Below are positions 15,600 through 24,278 of a DNA stretch of 64,000 nt, in pieces (position 1 is the stretch's first letter; every line of letters starts with the position of its first letter). Under the pieces are notes generated by a model. That model searched no databases, was not told where the DNA came from, and was given only the letters and a program-made list of their open reading frames with translations. A program made the translations under genes and the position numbers. Source of the stretch: Mycolicibacterium senegalense (GTDB taxonomy: Bacteria; Actinomycetota; Actinomycetes; Mycobacteriales; Mycobacteriaceae); contig NZ_CP081000.1 in the NCBI RefSeq assembly GCF_019645875.1, positions 2,728,001 to 2,792,000 of the forward strand, in the 5' to 3' direction.

Positions 15600-16646
15600 T
15601 CAGGGCACCACGACCGCGCGGCCGCGGACTTTGCCGTCGTTGAGGTCACGGTAGGCCTGGGGCGCATCATCGAGCGAATAGGTGGTCGACTCGGCGTGCA
15701 CCATGCCACGGGCGGCAAGGTCGAGCAGCTCGACGAGCTCGGTTTGTCCGCCCCAATATGTGGTTTGGACGCTGACCTCGTAAGGCTGGGAGAAGAACGA
15801 CAGAGGCACCGAGCCCCCGGCGATGCCGACGATCGTTACGTCGCCGAGCGGGCGTGCGGCGCTGCGCGCGAGTTCGATTGTGGCAGTGGCCCCGACGAAA
15901 TCCAGTAGGACATCCGCCCCATGTCCGTCGGTGAGATCCTTGATGGCCGCAACAGCGTCGTCGTCCGACGGCAGGACGTGGTCGGCGCCCATCTTCGTGG
16001 CCAGTTCCAGTGCTTCCGGCCGATTGTCAACGGCGACCACCCGGGCAGAGGTGGTGGCTTTGATCAATTGCAGCGCAACATGGCCCAGTCCTCCGACACC
16101 TATCACCACCACCGTCGACGTCGGTGTCATCTTGGGCCAGGATCGGCGGATCGCATGATACGGAGTCAGGCCGGCGTCGGTGAGCGGTGCGGCTGTCTCC
16201 GGTTCGAGTCCGTTGGGCAGCGGCACCAGCAATCGTTCGAACGGGACCAGCAGGTACTCGGCCATCCCGCCGTCCAGTCCGAGGCCGCCACCGCCGCTCA
16301 CGACCGGGGCAGCCGTTGGATTCTCGCAGTAGTTTTCAAAGCTCAACCGGCAGCGCTGGCAGGTGCCGCAGCCCCACGGGCCGTAGACGGCGACGGCGTC
16401 ACCCTCGGCCACCGTGGTAACACCGGCGCCGACGGATTCAACCCAGCCGGCGTTCTCGTGCCCCAGGGTGAACGGCATCTGCCACGGCATCGTTCCCGGT
16501 TCGAAATCGTGCATCAGGTGCAGGTCGGAGTGACAGGCGCCGGCACCTCCGACTTTGATCACCACTTGCCCCGGCCCGGGCGTCGGTTTCGGGACGTCGA
16601 CGAGTTCGGGTTCGGTTTTCCAGTCCATCAACCGCAGTGCTTTCAT
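15600..16646 (-). CDS. zinc-dependent alcohol dehydrogenase (MDR family)
   Basis: A 348-aa NAD(P)-dependent alcohol dehydrogenase. Catalytic zinc ligands Cys38 (GACHSDLH) and GHE (His63/Glu64), structural zinc cysteines at 93, 96, 99 and 107 (CGTCQRC...C), and the Rossmann motif VIGVGGLGHVALQL are all present. The product resembles mycobacterial AdhD/AdhP-type enzymes acting on primary or aromatic alcohols. ATG 16646 is supported by GGAGGGCACG; the in-frame 16670 start has no site. It lies 67 bp downstream of the DUF1254 gene on the same strand, so the two could be co-transcribed. Confidence 0.9.
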   Translation of the reverse strand: MKALRLMDWKTEPELVDVPKPTPGPGQVVIKVGGAGACHSDLHLMHDFEPGTMPWQMPFTLGHENAGWVESVGAGVTTVAEGDAVAVYGPWGCGTCQRCRLSFENYCENPTAAPVVSGGGGLGLDGGMAEYLLVPFERLLVPLPNGLEPETAAPLTDAGLTPYHAIRRSWPKMTPTSTVVVIGVGGLGHVALQLIKATTSARVVAVDNRPEALELATKMGADHVLPSDDDAVAAIKDLTDGHGADVLLDFVGATATIELARSAARPLGDVTIVGIAGGSVPLSFFSQPYEVSVQTTYWGGQTELVELLDLAARGMVHAESTTYSLDDAPQAYRDLNDGKVRGRAVVVP

Positions 16647-16713
16647 CGTGCCCTCCGTCGGTGTGATCAAGCAGGCTCTCGTTCGAACGTAGGCCAGGGG
16701 ATTCCGCTGCGTG

Positions 16714-18183
16714 CTATTGCTTGACGAAGTCGCCGGGCTTGTATTTGTGGTCGAAGAACTCCTGTTTGGGCCCGTACCAACGAATGAGACTGAACCAGCC
16801 CTTGCCGGGATCGGTCTTGAGCCAATTCTTGGCGCCCTCTAGTGGATTGGGTCCGACGTGGAACGTGACTGAGCCATCGGGGTTGAATTCCAGGTCGTTC
16901 ATGGAGTTCAGCGAGGGATAGACCTGCCCGGGAGCGTCGACCCCGGAGGCGGTTTCGGCATCGTAGATGGTGACCGACCAGAGGATGTTGGCGGGTGGAT
17001 CGGCGGGCAGGTCGATGGTGTAGGTGTTCTCCCCACGCAGGTACTCGCCGTTGCTGTCCTTGTAGGCCGCACCGTATTTGGCGCCGAATCCCACGATCGA
17101 GGAGATCATGCCGGTACTGATCGAGTAGGCGTTGATGTACATGTGTGCCTTGGCTTCGACGTCTGTGAAGCCGGTCTTGCGCTCGCGGAACTCTTCGTCG
17201 AGCAGTGTGTGCCAGAAGTCGTCGAGGTCGGTGCGGGCATGGGCGACCCAGTGCCGGTCAGACCACCAGAGCGCATTCTGTTCCTGATCAAAATGTGCCG
17301 CAATGTTTTTGGCCATCCGCCATGCGGTCTTGGCGCCCTGGTCAAGCAGTTCACGCTCGCGGTCACTGGGTGTGAAGTCTTTGCCCTTGGAGATGCCCAG
17401 CGCTGCCAGGACGCCGTGCATGTACGGATCGACGGTATCGAGGCGTTCGCTTTGTATCAGCTCGTTGAGCATGTCGAAGTAGGCTCCGTCACGCGGAAAC
17501 AACGCATTGGCAGGGATGTCGGAGACATGCTTGAAGTCCATGGGTTTCGCCTCGCCCTTGAGCGGGCGGATGACCAGTCCCTCGACCGCTTTCACGCCGG
17601 GTGAAAGGTCATCGACGGACTGAAAGAAGCCGCGCTGGAAGATGAACACCCCGTTGGTGCGGCACTCGTAGACGAAATACTCGGCGGGATCGATGCCGAG
17701 GTCGGCGACGTTCTGCCCGGCCGACACAACGAGATACTTGCCGCCGTTGCCCTTGTCGGGCCCGGGAATGCCGATGTCACCCAGGTACTGGACACCGTCG
17801 ATGTTCGGTCCGGTCAGCGGGCGATGCCAGAAGTCGTCCATCAACCCCTGGATCTTCGGCGGCGCCTCGAGTACCAGCGGGCCGGTCTCGTTCAGGTCGG
17901 CGAAGCCCATGCAGTAGATGACATCGGAATTGGGCGTGGTGATGACGGTGTTGGGTTTGAGCCGCTTCTCATACACCGACATCACGTTGTAGCCGGCGCC
18001 TGCCACCTCTCCCAGGCCCTTCTTCATGGCGAACATGTTGACCGCAGGCAGGGACCACAGGTAGCTCTGCGTGGCCCGTTGAAAGTAGAGCTCCTCGGTC
18101 AACGTTTTCGAGGCGGCCTCGGTGGGATAGCCGCGGTCGAACTCAGCGTCGGCCAAGGCCCCGTATCGATCTCCATCAGACAC
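16714..18183 (-). CDS. DUF1254/DUF1214 domain protein (signal peptide out of frame)
   Basis: A 489-aa protein: N-terminal DUF1254 (about 30-230) and C-terminal DUF1214 (about 350-480, LPADPPANILWSVTIYDAET, FHVGPNP, GWFSLIRWYGP). The family is usually exported, but this ORF has no signal peptide of its own. Start GTG 18183 has GGAAGG about 10 nt upstream. A complete Tat lipoprotein leader is encoded in another frame immediately upstream (18176-18286) and overlaps this start by 8 nt. The divergent paralogue at 18628 has its Tat leader in frame. Either this gene has suffered a frameshift and lost export, or the leader is a separate coupled peptide. The function of the family is unknown. Confidence 0.85.
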   Translation of the reverse strand: MSDGDRYGALADAEFDRGYPTEAASKTLTEELYFQRATQSYLWSLPAVNMFAMKKGLGEVAGAGYNVMSVYEKRLKPNTVITTPNSDVIYCMGFADLNETGPLVLEAPPKIQGLMDDFWHRPLTGPNIDGVQYLGDIGIPGPDKGNGGKYLVVSAGQNVADLGIDPAEYFVYECRTNGVFIFQRGFFQSVDDLSPGVKAVEGLVIRPLKGEAKPMDFKHVSDIPANALFPRDGAYFDMLNELIQSERLDTVDPYMHGVLAALGISKGKDFTPSDRERELLDQGAKTAWRMAKNIAAHFDQEQNALWWSDRHWVAHARTDLDDFWHTLLDEEFRERKTGFTDVEAKAHMYINAYSISTGMISSIVGFGAKYGAAYKDSNGEYLRGENTYTIDLPADPPANILWSVTIYDAETASGVDAPGQVYPSLNSMNDLEFNPDGSVTFHVGPNPLEGAKNWLKTDPGKGWFSLIRWYGPKQEFFDHKYKPGDFVKQ

Positions 18184-18286
18184 CTGCGGTGTTCCTTCCT
18201 CGTGAGCATGCCGCCAGTGCTCCGGCATCCAGTGCCGTAGCCGCTATCCCCGCGGAGCCCAGCGCAGTTCGTCGATTGATATCCAT
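18176..18286 (-). CDS. 36-aa Tat-lipoprotein leader ORF, out of frame with DUF1254 gene
   Basis: Encodes 36 residues with a textbook Tat lipoprotein signal: MDINRRTALGS (twin Arg), a hydrophobic stretch and lipobox GALAAC, then stops after eight more residues. AGGAAG lies about 11 nt before the ATG. The stop codon falls just inside the start of the DUF1254 gene (GTG 18183). It closely parallels the in-frame leader of the paralogue at 18628 (MTRRSALSAAGIAA...AACSRE). The likely reading is that it is the displaced 5' end of the DUF1254 gene after a single-base change; a real micro-peptide is less likely. Confidence 0.55.
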   Translation of the reverse strand: MDINRRTALGSAGIAATALDAGALAACSRGRNTAGV

Positions 18287-18627
18287 GTCTGCGATCTCTT
18301 CCTCGAGTAAGCGGTATCTCGTGGCCGCGGCTCGCAATCTCCGGCGATGCGAGCGATTCTGCTCGATGGCACGGCTACGGACGTCTGTGCCCAAAGCTAC
18401 TCGTGTTGTAGGGCTCCGCTTGCCGCTTCGGCGATGCCAATCGGTGACGTGCCACGTTTGTGACCGATATACGGCCCAGTTGACACTCAAAACTCATCCG
18501 CAGGGCCAATCCTTGACTTTACGGTTACAGGACGTGATTAGGTGGAGGAGGCGTGCTGCGGTGCTGCCGTACCGCATCGGCCGGCGAGCCGCGGTCGGAA
18601 CCCGAATCACTCAGGAGGCATTTGCTT

Positions 18628-20148
18628 ATGACCTGGCAGATGACACGCCGCTCAGCGCTGAGCGCAGCAGGGATTGCCGCCGCTTCGATCGGCGCCGGGG
18701 CAGCGATGGCCGCCTGTTCGCGCGAGGCCACCGCGCCGGTGAACACCTCATCGCCACCGGCGCAACCCCATCCCTCCGAGGCGCCCACGACAAATGTCAC
18801 CCAACCTGTAACCGGCGTCGTGATGCAGCCCGGCTACACCCGCACTTTCGGGCAGACCGCCTACGTGTGGGGATGGCCGCTGGTCAACATGCTCAACCGC
18901 AACGCCGCGATCACCAAGGCGCCGCATCCGGGTCGCCTCAACGGGGTACTGCCCGCTGCACCCCGAGGCCGTTTGGCCATGCTTTCGGACTACATCGATC
19001 CCGCACAGACCTTCATCGCCTGCCCCAATCAGGATGTCGTGTATGGGTTGTCCTACCTGTCGCTCGACGAGGAACCGGTCATCATTCAGGTGCCTGATTT
19101 CGGGGACAGGTTCTGGGTGTACGCGCTGTATGACCAGCGGACCGACCAATTCGGGGAGCTCGGCAAACCCTATGGCTCCAAGCCGGGTTTCTACCTGCTG
19201 GCCGGGCCGAACTGGAAGGGTGACAAGCCGGACGGTGTAGAGGCGGTTCTGCGTGCCTCGACGGCGCTGGCCGCCGCGATCCCGCGAGTCTTCATGGACG
19301 ACACACCCGAGGATCGCGCTGCCATTCAGCCGGTGATCAACCAGATCAACATCTATCCACTCACAGAGTTCGACGGACAAATGAAGACCGTCGAGTGGGC
19401 CAAGTTGCCGAGCCTGCCCGGCCCAGCGGCCGAGGGTGGCGCGGAGACCAGATGGGTTGTGCCCGAGCAGTTTTTCGACCAAATCGGCACCGTCCTGGGC
19501 ACCGTGACCCCGCTGCCCGGCGAGGAAGCCCTCTACTCGCAGTTCAAGGCGCTGCTGGACGCCGGGAAGGATCCGGAGGTCAAGAAGGTATTGACCGACA
19601 CCGCGATCGCCGCCGAAACCGATGCGATCGAGCCGTTTCTGCAATGGGTCCACAACGGTGTCCCGGTAGGCAACAACTGGAACCGGTCAGTCAACAACGC
19701 GATGTTCGGTTTCGACTACTTCAACCGCACCGCAACATCCAAGTCGAACATGTTCGAGAACCGCCCCAATGAGACCCAGTACTTCTACACCGATCGCGAT
19801 GCCACCGGCGCCGCGTTGCACGGTGACCGCACGTACCGGATCACTTTCGCAGCGGGGCAAGAGCCTCCCGTTCAGGGGTTCTGGTCGCTCACCCTCTACA
19901 ACGAGCACCATTTCTTCAATCCGAACCCGTTGCGCCGCTATTCATTGGGGACAAAGAACAAGTCCCTCAGCCGAGGTCCGGATGGGGCGCTGACGCTGTA
20001 TGCCGGAGCGAAATCTCCGGGCCCGGACCAGGAGGCGAACTGGTTGCCCGCCCCTAACGGTCCCTTCTCGCTGTACATTCGCACCTATTGGGGCCAACCC
20101 GCGATCACCGACGGCACGTGGAAACCCCCTGCAGTAGAACCGATGTGA
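18628..20148 (+). CDS. DUF1254/DUF1214 domain Tat lipoprotein
   Basis: A 506-aa paralogue of the divergent gene at 16714-18183. The leader TRRSALSAAGIAAASIGAG ends in lipobox AMAAC, predicting a Tat-exported lipoprotein. Then a proline/threonine-rich linker, DUF1254 (about 70-230) and DUF1214 (about 380-495, YRITFAAGQEPPVQGFWSLT, GPFSLYIRTYWGQPA). ATG 18628 has AGGAGG (18613-18618) at good spacing. The divergent arrangement with its paralogue implies an old inverted duplication with a shared promoter region. The biochemical role of this envelope protein family is not established. Confidence 0.88.
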   Translation: MTWQMTRRSALSAAGIAAASIGAGAAMAACSREATAPVNTSSPPAQPHPSEAPTTNVTQPVTGVVMQPGYTRTFGQTAYVWGWPLVNMLNRNAAITKAPHPGRLNGVLPAAPRGRLAMLSDYIDPAQTFIACPNQDVVYGLSYLSLDEEPVIIQVPDFGDRFWVYALYDQRTDQFGELGKPYGSKPGFYLLAGPNWKGDKPDGVEAVLRASTALAAAIPRVFMDDTPEDRAAIQPVINQINIYPLTEFDGQMKTVEWAKLPSLPGPAAEGGAETRWVVPEQFFDQIGTVLGTVTPLPGEEALYSQFKALLDAGKDPEVKKVLTDTAIAAETDAIEPFLQWVHNGVPVGNNWNRSVNNAMFGFDYFNRTATSKSNMFENRPNETQYFYTDRDATGAALHGDRTYRITFAAGQEPPVQGFWSLTLYNEHHFFNPNPLRRYSLGTKNKSLSRGPDGALTLYAGAKSPGPDQEANWLPAPNGPFSLYIRTYWGQPAITDGTWKPPAVEPM

Positions 20149-20166
20149 TCCGCTTCGGGCCAGCGG

Positions 20167-20511
20167 TCACGGAAACGGTATAGGTGGAATGGCAGACGGC
20201 AACGGGACTTCGGGAATGGTGCCGGGTAATTCGACTCGAGGTACGTCCGCCGGAAGCTGAGCGCGCGGGATATCGTTCGGCAGCGGCACCTCGGGGACCG
20301 CACTCGGCAGCGGTACGGGCGGAACATCACTGGGCAACGGGAACGGCGGTATCTTGGCCGGAACCGGCAATGTTGTCACGGGATCTTCGGACGCGGCCGG
20401 CCGTCCCGGGCCGACACCGCAGCCGGCCGTGGCCACCAGTGCGGCCGTCAAGGACGTGAGCAGCACGGCTCGCCGACACGTCCGTTCACTCCCGGCACCC
20501 ACCTTGTTCAC
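20167..20511 (-). CDS. lipoprotein with proline-rich nonapeptide repeats
   Basis: A 114-aa predicted lipoprotein: basic n-region, hydrophobic core and lipobox ATAGC (Cys31). Residues ~46-114 consist of about seven tandem nine-residue repeats of the pattern x-x-L/F-P-x-x-V/I-P-x (for example VPLPSAVPE, VPLPNDIPR, VELPGTIPE), ending IPFP at the stop. The regular proline spacing suggests an extended, polyproline-like rod outside the membrane. A paralogue with the same repeat is at 53300-53671. I know no named family; function is unknown. It converges with the DUF1254 gene, 18 nt away. Confidence 0.8.
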   Translation of the reverse strand: MNKVGAGSERTCRRAVLLTSLTAALVATAGCGVGPGRPAASEDPVTTLPVPAKIPPFPLPSDVPPVPLPSAVPEVPLPNDIPRAQLPADVPRVELPGTIPEVPLPSAIPPIPFP

Positions 20512-20585
20512 CCTTCGCGATCCGTGTTCGACGCTATCACCGGCGTGCCCCCGGGATTCGACGCTGTATCCGCAACCGCACGAAA

Positions 20586-21497
20586 CTAGCTGCCGCCTCG
20601 CGCGACGATCACCGGCACACGAGACTCCTGGGACACTGCCGTGCTGACCGAGCCCAGCAACATCCCGGTGAACCCGCCGCGACCGTGGCTGCCCACGACG
20701 ACCAGCTGGGCATCTTCGGCACGGGCGAGCAGTTGGCGAACCGGATTCTCAAATTCGACCTCGACGCTCACGTTGACCGTGGGATAGCGTTTCTGCCAGT
20801 GGGCCAAGCGGTCGGCCAGGCTCTTTTGGGTCGTCGACTGTAACGCCGACCATTCCATGGCGAAAAAACCGTTCGTGGCGGTTGAGTCGGCCAACACGTG
20901 GAGTGCTACCAAATCCACCCCGCGCCAAGATGCCTCCCCGAACGCGATTTCGGTCGCCCGTTCCGATGCCGGTGATCCGTCGATCCCCAGCAGCACCGGC
21001 GATTGCTGTGCCGACGGCGAGGATGCCGGCTCATCGTGAATAACCGCGACGGGGCAGTGGGCGTGGTGGACGACACCGGTGCTGACCGATCCGAGCAGTC
21101 GGCGATGCTGCCATCCCGTTTCGCCGCGGCATCCGACCACTACGATCTGGGCTTGTTTGGACAGACCGACCAAGGTTGGCGCCGGCTTGCCGAACCGCAA
21201 CTCGCCGATGATTTCCGGTCGCTCGCCGGCGCTCGCACAGTCATGCGCGAGACTGATTGCCTCGGCCAGGATGGTGGAGCCTGCGTCCTGTTGAGCCTGG
21301 ACGACCTCCGGTGGGATTTGGCCAACGGACCAGTCCAACGTCGAGGCCACCGCCGGTAGCGAATCCGTGACATGAACGATGGCCAGTGGGGCGTTACGCC
21401 CGACTGCCTCATGTACCGCCCATCGCACCGCCTCGCGCGCCTGCGGGGATCGGTCCACCCCCACAATCACGCTGTGTGCTGCGATTCGGTTCGACAT
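20586..21497 (-). CDS. universal stress protein, two USP domains
   Basis: A 303-aa tandem universal stress protein. Both halves keep the ATP-binding pattern G-x2-G-x9-G-S/T: VVGCRGETGWQHRRLLGSVS in domain 1 and VVGSHGRGGFTGMLLGSVS in domain 2. Such proteins are among the most strongly DosR-induced mycobacterial proteins and slow growth in hypoxia by ATP-dependent signalling. ATG 21497 has AAAGG about 8 nt upstream. A DosR-like box (21600-21615) lies about 110 bp upstream, so hypoxic induction is expected. This gene marks the left edge of the dormancy island. Confidence 0.92.
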   Translation of the reverse strand: MSNRIAAHSVIVGVDRSPQAREAVRWAVHEAVGRNAPLAIVHVTDSLPAVASTLDWSVGQIPPEVVQAQQDAGSTILAEAISLAHDCASAGERPEIIGELRFGKPAPTLVGLSKQAQIVVVGCRGETGWQHRRLLGSVSTGVVHHAHCPVAVIHDEPASSPSAQQSPVLLGIDGSPASERATEIAFGEASWRGVDLVALHVLADSTATNGFFAMEWSALQSTTQKSLADRLAHWQKRYPTVNVSVEVEFENPVRQLLARAEDAQLVVVGSHGRGGFTGMLLGSVSTAVSQESRVPVIVARGGS

Positions 21498-21599
21498 CGC
21501 GCTGCCTTTCTTCCGGGAACGGCTTGCTGAGCAAGGCAACTTGGTGGTTGGTCGATGTCGACCCCACGTTCAGTTATCTCATGCGCAGAACGCGGAATG

Positions 21600-21615
21600 A
21601 AGGGCCTTTGGTCTC
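21600..21615 (-). promoter_or_regulatory. DosR-like box (universal stress protein)
   Basis: AAGGGCCTTTGGTCTC fits the GGGNC-N4-GNCNC dyad of DosR sites; it lies between the VKOR stop and the USP start on the minus strand. Confidence 0.55.
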
Positions 21616-21633
21616 ATTTTCCAGGCACCGACG

Positions 21634-22239
21634 TCAAGAGAATTGCAGCAATGTTGACCAGTACTCCCAGAACCGCACCAGGACCAACAGGGCCAGTGAG
21701 GTGTACCAGAGCACCACGAACGACCAGCGCCACTGATAAATGGCGCGGGCGAGCGCATTCCGGTGCAGCGGTTGCAGCGCTATCGAACTCACGACGACCA
21801 TCAGAGGGATGGTGACCGCCCATACGATCATGCAATAGGGGCACAATGCGCCGATGCGGTAGAGACTGTGAAATATCAACCAGTGCACGAATACCGAACC
21901 CAGGACGGTTCCTGCCGCCAAACCTGCCCAGTACCAGCGGGGCAACCGGATGCCGCCGACCGTCAGCACGCCGGTGACCAGCGTGACGGTGAAGGCAACC
22001 ATCCCGATCAGTGAATTGGCGAAACCAAGCACCGAAGCCTGCCAGGTCACCATCACCGAACCACACGAGATAACCGGGTTGACGCTGCACGAGGGCACGT
22101 AGGACGGGTCGATCAGCAGCTCGATCTTTTCGACGGTCAGTGCCGTCGCCGCTGCCAGCCCGAGGATACCGGCGATCAACACATAGACCGCACCGGCCTT
22201 ACCGACGGCTGGTCCCGGGGAGCGCTCGTTCTCTGCCAC
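21634..22239 (-). CDS. vitamin K epoxide reductase (VKOR) family protein
   Basis: A 201-aa integral membrane thiol oxidoreductase with five predicted TM segments. The two redox centres of the family are present: CSVNPVISCGSV (loop Cys pair plus the conserved Ser) and the CPYC active site (in IGALCPYCMIVW). In mycobacteria VKOR reoxidises DsbA-type proteins using the menaquinone pool, so it couples disulfide formation to respiration. GTG 22239 is chosen because the DosR-like box at 22279-22292 would place transcription start downstream of the longer TTG 22284 option. It is followed on the same strand by the USP gene. No DsbA partner is adjacent. Confidence 0.9.
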   Translation of the reverse strand: MAENERSPGPAVGKAGAVYVLIAGILGLAAATALTVEKIELLIDPSYVPSCSVNPVISCGSVMVTWQASVLGFANSLIGMVAFTVTLVTGVLTVGGIRLPRWYWAGLAAGTVLGSVFVHWLIFHSLYRIGALCPYCMIVWAVTIPLMVVVSSIALQPLHRNALARAIYQWRWSFVVLWYTSLALLVLVRFWEYWSTLLQFS

Positions 22240-22278
22240 GCCGGACGAATCTAGTCTCGGGCCAAATACCGCAGCTAC

Positions 22279-22292
22279 GGCCAAAGGTCCTC
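22279..22292 (-). promoter_or_regulatory. DosR-like box (VKOR)
   Basis: GGCCAAAGGTCCTC; on the minus strand GAGGACCTTTGGCC, i.e. GGACC-TTTG-GCC. It lies about 45 bp upstream of the proposed VKOR start. Confidence 0.5.
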
Positions 22293-22514
22293 ACTTGTCG
22301 CGCCCGCGACCACCCAGCTCTCCCGCCGCCGCCAGCCCCAGTGGGATCCTGAATTCCTGCCGAAGGTCCGCGCGCAGTGGGCCGAAATACCCTCGAAACA
22401 CATATGCACACCTGGTGACACTGGGGTCCTCACTCCGCACCACCGCGTGGAGTCGGTGCCGAATCGCCTTCTCCCGACACGTTTCAAGTTCTCCTGACCG
22501 GTAAGGAGCTCACA

Positions 22515-23042
22515 ATGGCTGCCAGCCCGATTCGGTCAAATCGGTTTTCGGTACGAAACATCTTGAAGGTGGGCCTTATCGGATTTCTCCTGGCTGCCCT
22601 GCTGGTCACGGCCCCGGCCTGGGTACACCGACGTGGACAGTCGAATGTGCCTGAGACTGTGTCCGCGGACGCGGCGATCCGAACGTGGTGGATCGACAGT
22701 CGTCCCGACTTCATCGCACTTCGGACCGCATTGGACGACTCACAGGAGGCGTTGCAGCAGGGGAACGTTGAGGCGTTGAAACCGGCGTGCGAGCGCATGC
22801 ACGACATGGCCGCCGTTGATCTTGCCGCCCACCTGCCGACCCCCGATGCGCGACTCACCGCCGAGCTGACGGCCGCGACGAACGACGCACACGACGCCGC
22901 ACATATCTGCCTGTCCACGATTGGCGGTGCGATGATCAGCTATCGTGCCGAGTTCGATACCGACATGGACCAGGCGTACAAGCACATGGCTGCCGCGAGG
23001 GAGATCATCGACCGAGTCGTCAGCAATACCCGATATGCGTGA
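22515..23042 (+). CDS. membrane-anchored helical protein, unknown function
   Basis: A 175-aa protein: one N-terminal TM segment (about 17-37, ILKVGLIGFLLAALLVTAPAWV) followed by an all-alpha extracytoplasmic domain rich in Ala, Asp and Glu with two Cys (PACERMHDMA, AHICLS). It probably forms a helical bundle anchored outside the membrane. AAGGAGC lies 8 nt before ATG 22515. A half-site resembling a DosR box (GGGGTCCTCACTCC near 22422) lies about 90 bp upstream, but the match is weak. I do not recognise a family. Confidence 0.75.
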   Translation: MAASPIRSNRFSVRNILKVGLIGFLLAALLVTAPAWVHRRGQSNVPETVSADAAIRTWWIDSRPDFIALRTALDDSQEALQQGNVEALKPACERMHDMAAVDLAAHLPTPDARLTAELTAATNDAHDAAHICLSTIGGAMISYRAEFDTDMDQAYKHMAAAREIIDRVVSNTRYA

Positions 23043-23140
23043 CTGCTACCCGTTTTGGCGCCGAGATGGTCGCGGACAGTACGGAAGGCGCTGCGGGATA
23101 GTTCTCTTCGGATCGGCGGTTGTCAGTCAGCCACTGTGCA

Positions 23141-23629
23141 TCAGCCCAATGTGAGCCCGCGGGAGCCCTCCTGGTGTGCCGGCTGGATATGGCTCCACTG
23201 CAAACGAACCTGCGTGCCGGCGGGCGCGGACTCGACCACCGCACGATCGGCAAGGGCTCGCATCAGCGAGATTCCACGGCCGCGGGACGGATCCTGTTCC
23301 GTGTCAGGATCTCTGATCCGCCAACGCCCTTCATCGGCGATGGTGACGGTGAGAGTCGACGGATCCCGATAGTCGGCCCGCAGATGCATCACCCCGCGTT
23401 GTGCGCTGGTGATGTAAGCGAACTCGGCAGCGTTGGCCAAGGCTTCGTGAACGGCGAGCACGATATCGCTGGCCTGGTCTGGCGCCAGGGTGAAGCTCCG
23501 GCGCAGCCACTCCGAGAATTCGAAGCGTAGTTGCGCGACGTGCGGCAGTGTCGCGGGAACCCCAAGCTTACGAAAGCTTGTGGACCCGACAGCTCCGGTG
23601 GTTTCGACTTGTCCGGTTACTTCTGTCAA
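23141..23629 (-). CDS. anti-sigma regulatory factor-type ATP-binding protein (HATPase_c_2)
   Basis: A 162-aa protein with the GHKL fold of RsbW/SpoIIAB-type anti-sigma serine kinases: N box ASDIVLAVHEALANAAEFAY, G1 box VTIADEGRW and G2 box SRGRGISLMRALAD. It starts at TTG 23629, overlapping the stop of the STAS gene, so the two are translationally coupled. In the classical arrangement this protein binds a sigma factor and is released by the STAS partner. No group-3 sigma factor is next to it; sigC at 31763 is an ECF type and not an obvious target. Upstream in-frame sequence to 23971 is inside the STAS gene and not real. Confidence 0.8.
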   Translation of the reverse strand: MTEVTGQVETTGAVGSTSFRKLGVPATLPHVAQLRFEFSEWLRRSFTLAPDQASDIVLAVHEALANAAEFAYITSAQRGVMHLRADYRDPSTLTVTIADEGRWRIRDPDTEQDPSRGRGISLMRALADRAVVESAPAGTQVRLQWSHIQPAHQEGSRGLTLG

Positions 23630-24021
23630 TTCGCCTGCTCCGCCAGTGCGAGCAATGCCTCGGCACGCGTGGCATACACGTCGATAATGTTGCTGATACC
23701 GATCAGTGCCAGCGGGCGACCGGTCGCCGGACCGCTGGCGACGACAACGAACCGAGCCGCCGGGGCGAGAGCGTGGTGTGCGGACACGAGTAGCCCGATC
23801 CCGGCTGATGCGAGAAAATCTACTGCGCTCAGGTCTACGATCACGGCTTTGGGCGCACGGGTCGCGGGCCAGGTCATCGCAGCTTCCAGCCGGGGAAGTG
23901 TCAGCGCATCGACAGTTCCGGCTACTTCGACCAGGCAAATATCGCCGCGGCGTTGCTCTGTGACTGTGCAATGGGAATGATGCCCGCTGCCATTGGTCGC
24001 TGGGTCTGGCCCACTCGTCAT
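23626..24021 (-). CDS. STAS-domain anti-sigma factor antagonist
   Basis: A 131-aa STAS protein. After a short N-terminal tail (MTSGPDPATNGSGHHSH) the domain runs GDICLVEVAGTVDALTLPRLEAAM, then KAVIVDLSAVDFLASAGIGLLV, with the phosphorylatable Ser in DFLASAG, a hallmark of RsbV/SpoIIAA-like antagonists. ATG 24021 is preceded by AGGAAGG. Coupled downstream to the GHKL ATP-binding protein, it forms a partner-switching module. A weak DosR-like half-site (GGGACCTTCGCC on the minus strand, 24096-24107) lies about 80 bp upstream. Confidence 0.87.
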   Translation of the reverse strand: MTSGPDPATNGSGHHSHCTVTEQRRGDICLVEVAGTVDALTLPRLEAAMTWPATRAPKAVIVDLSAVDFLASAGIGLLVSAHHALAPAARFVVVASGPATGRPLALIGISNIIDVYATRAEALLALAEQAN

Positions 24022-24278
24022 CTACCGGCCTTCCTGGGTTCGGCTCTACCTGGTCTGCACCGTGTTTACGTCGATGAGGTGCCCGCGCAGTAGAGGCGAA
24101 GGTCCCAATGGGCCAACTCTCCCTGCAGCCCGCGGGATTTCATGGCGTCCACGGCCATACAAAGGCCATTCGTCACTAGCATCCACGGATTCCGCCCTGT
24201 TTAGCTCGGACGTTGTAGCGACGTGTCGAACGGGACACCGTCGTATCGATTCACGACTACTCAGAGAGGAAAGCACCC

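Noticed and set aside
22362..22430. DosR boxes before the membrane protein at 22515
   Set aside because: Only single half-sites (GAAGGTCC, GGGGTCCTCACTCC) without a paired arm at the right spacing.
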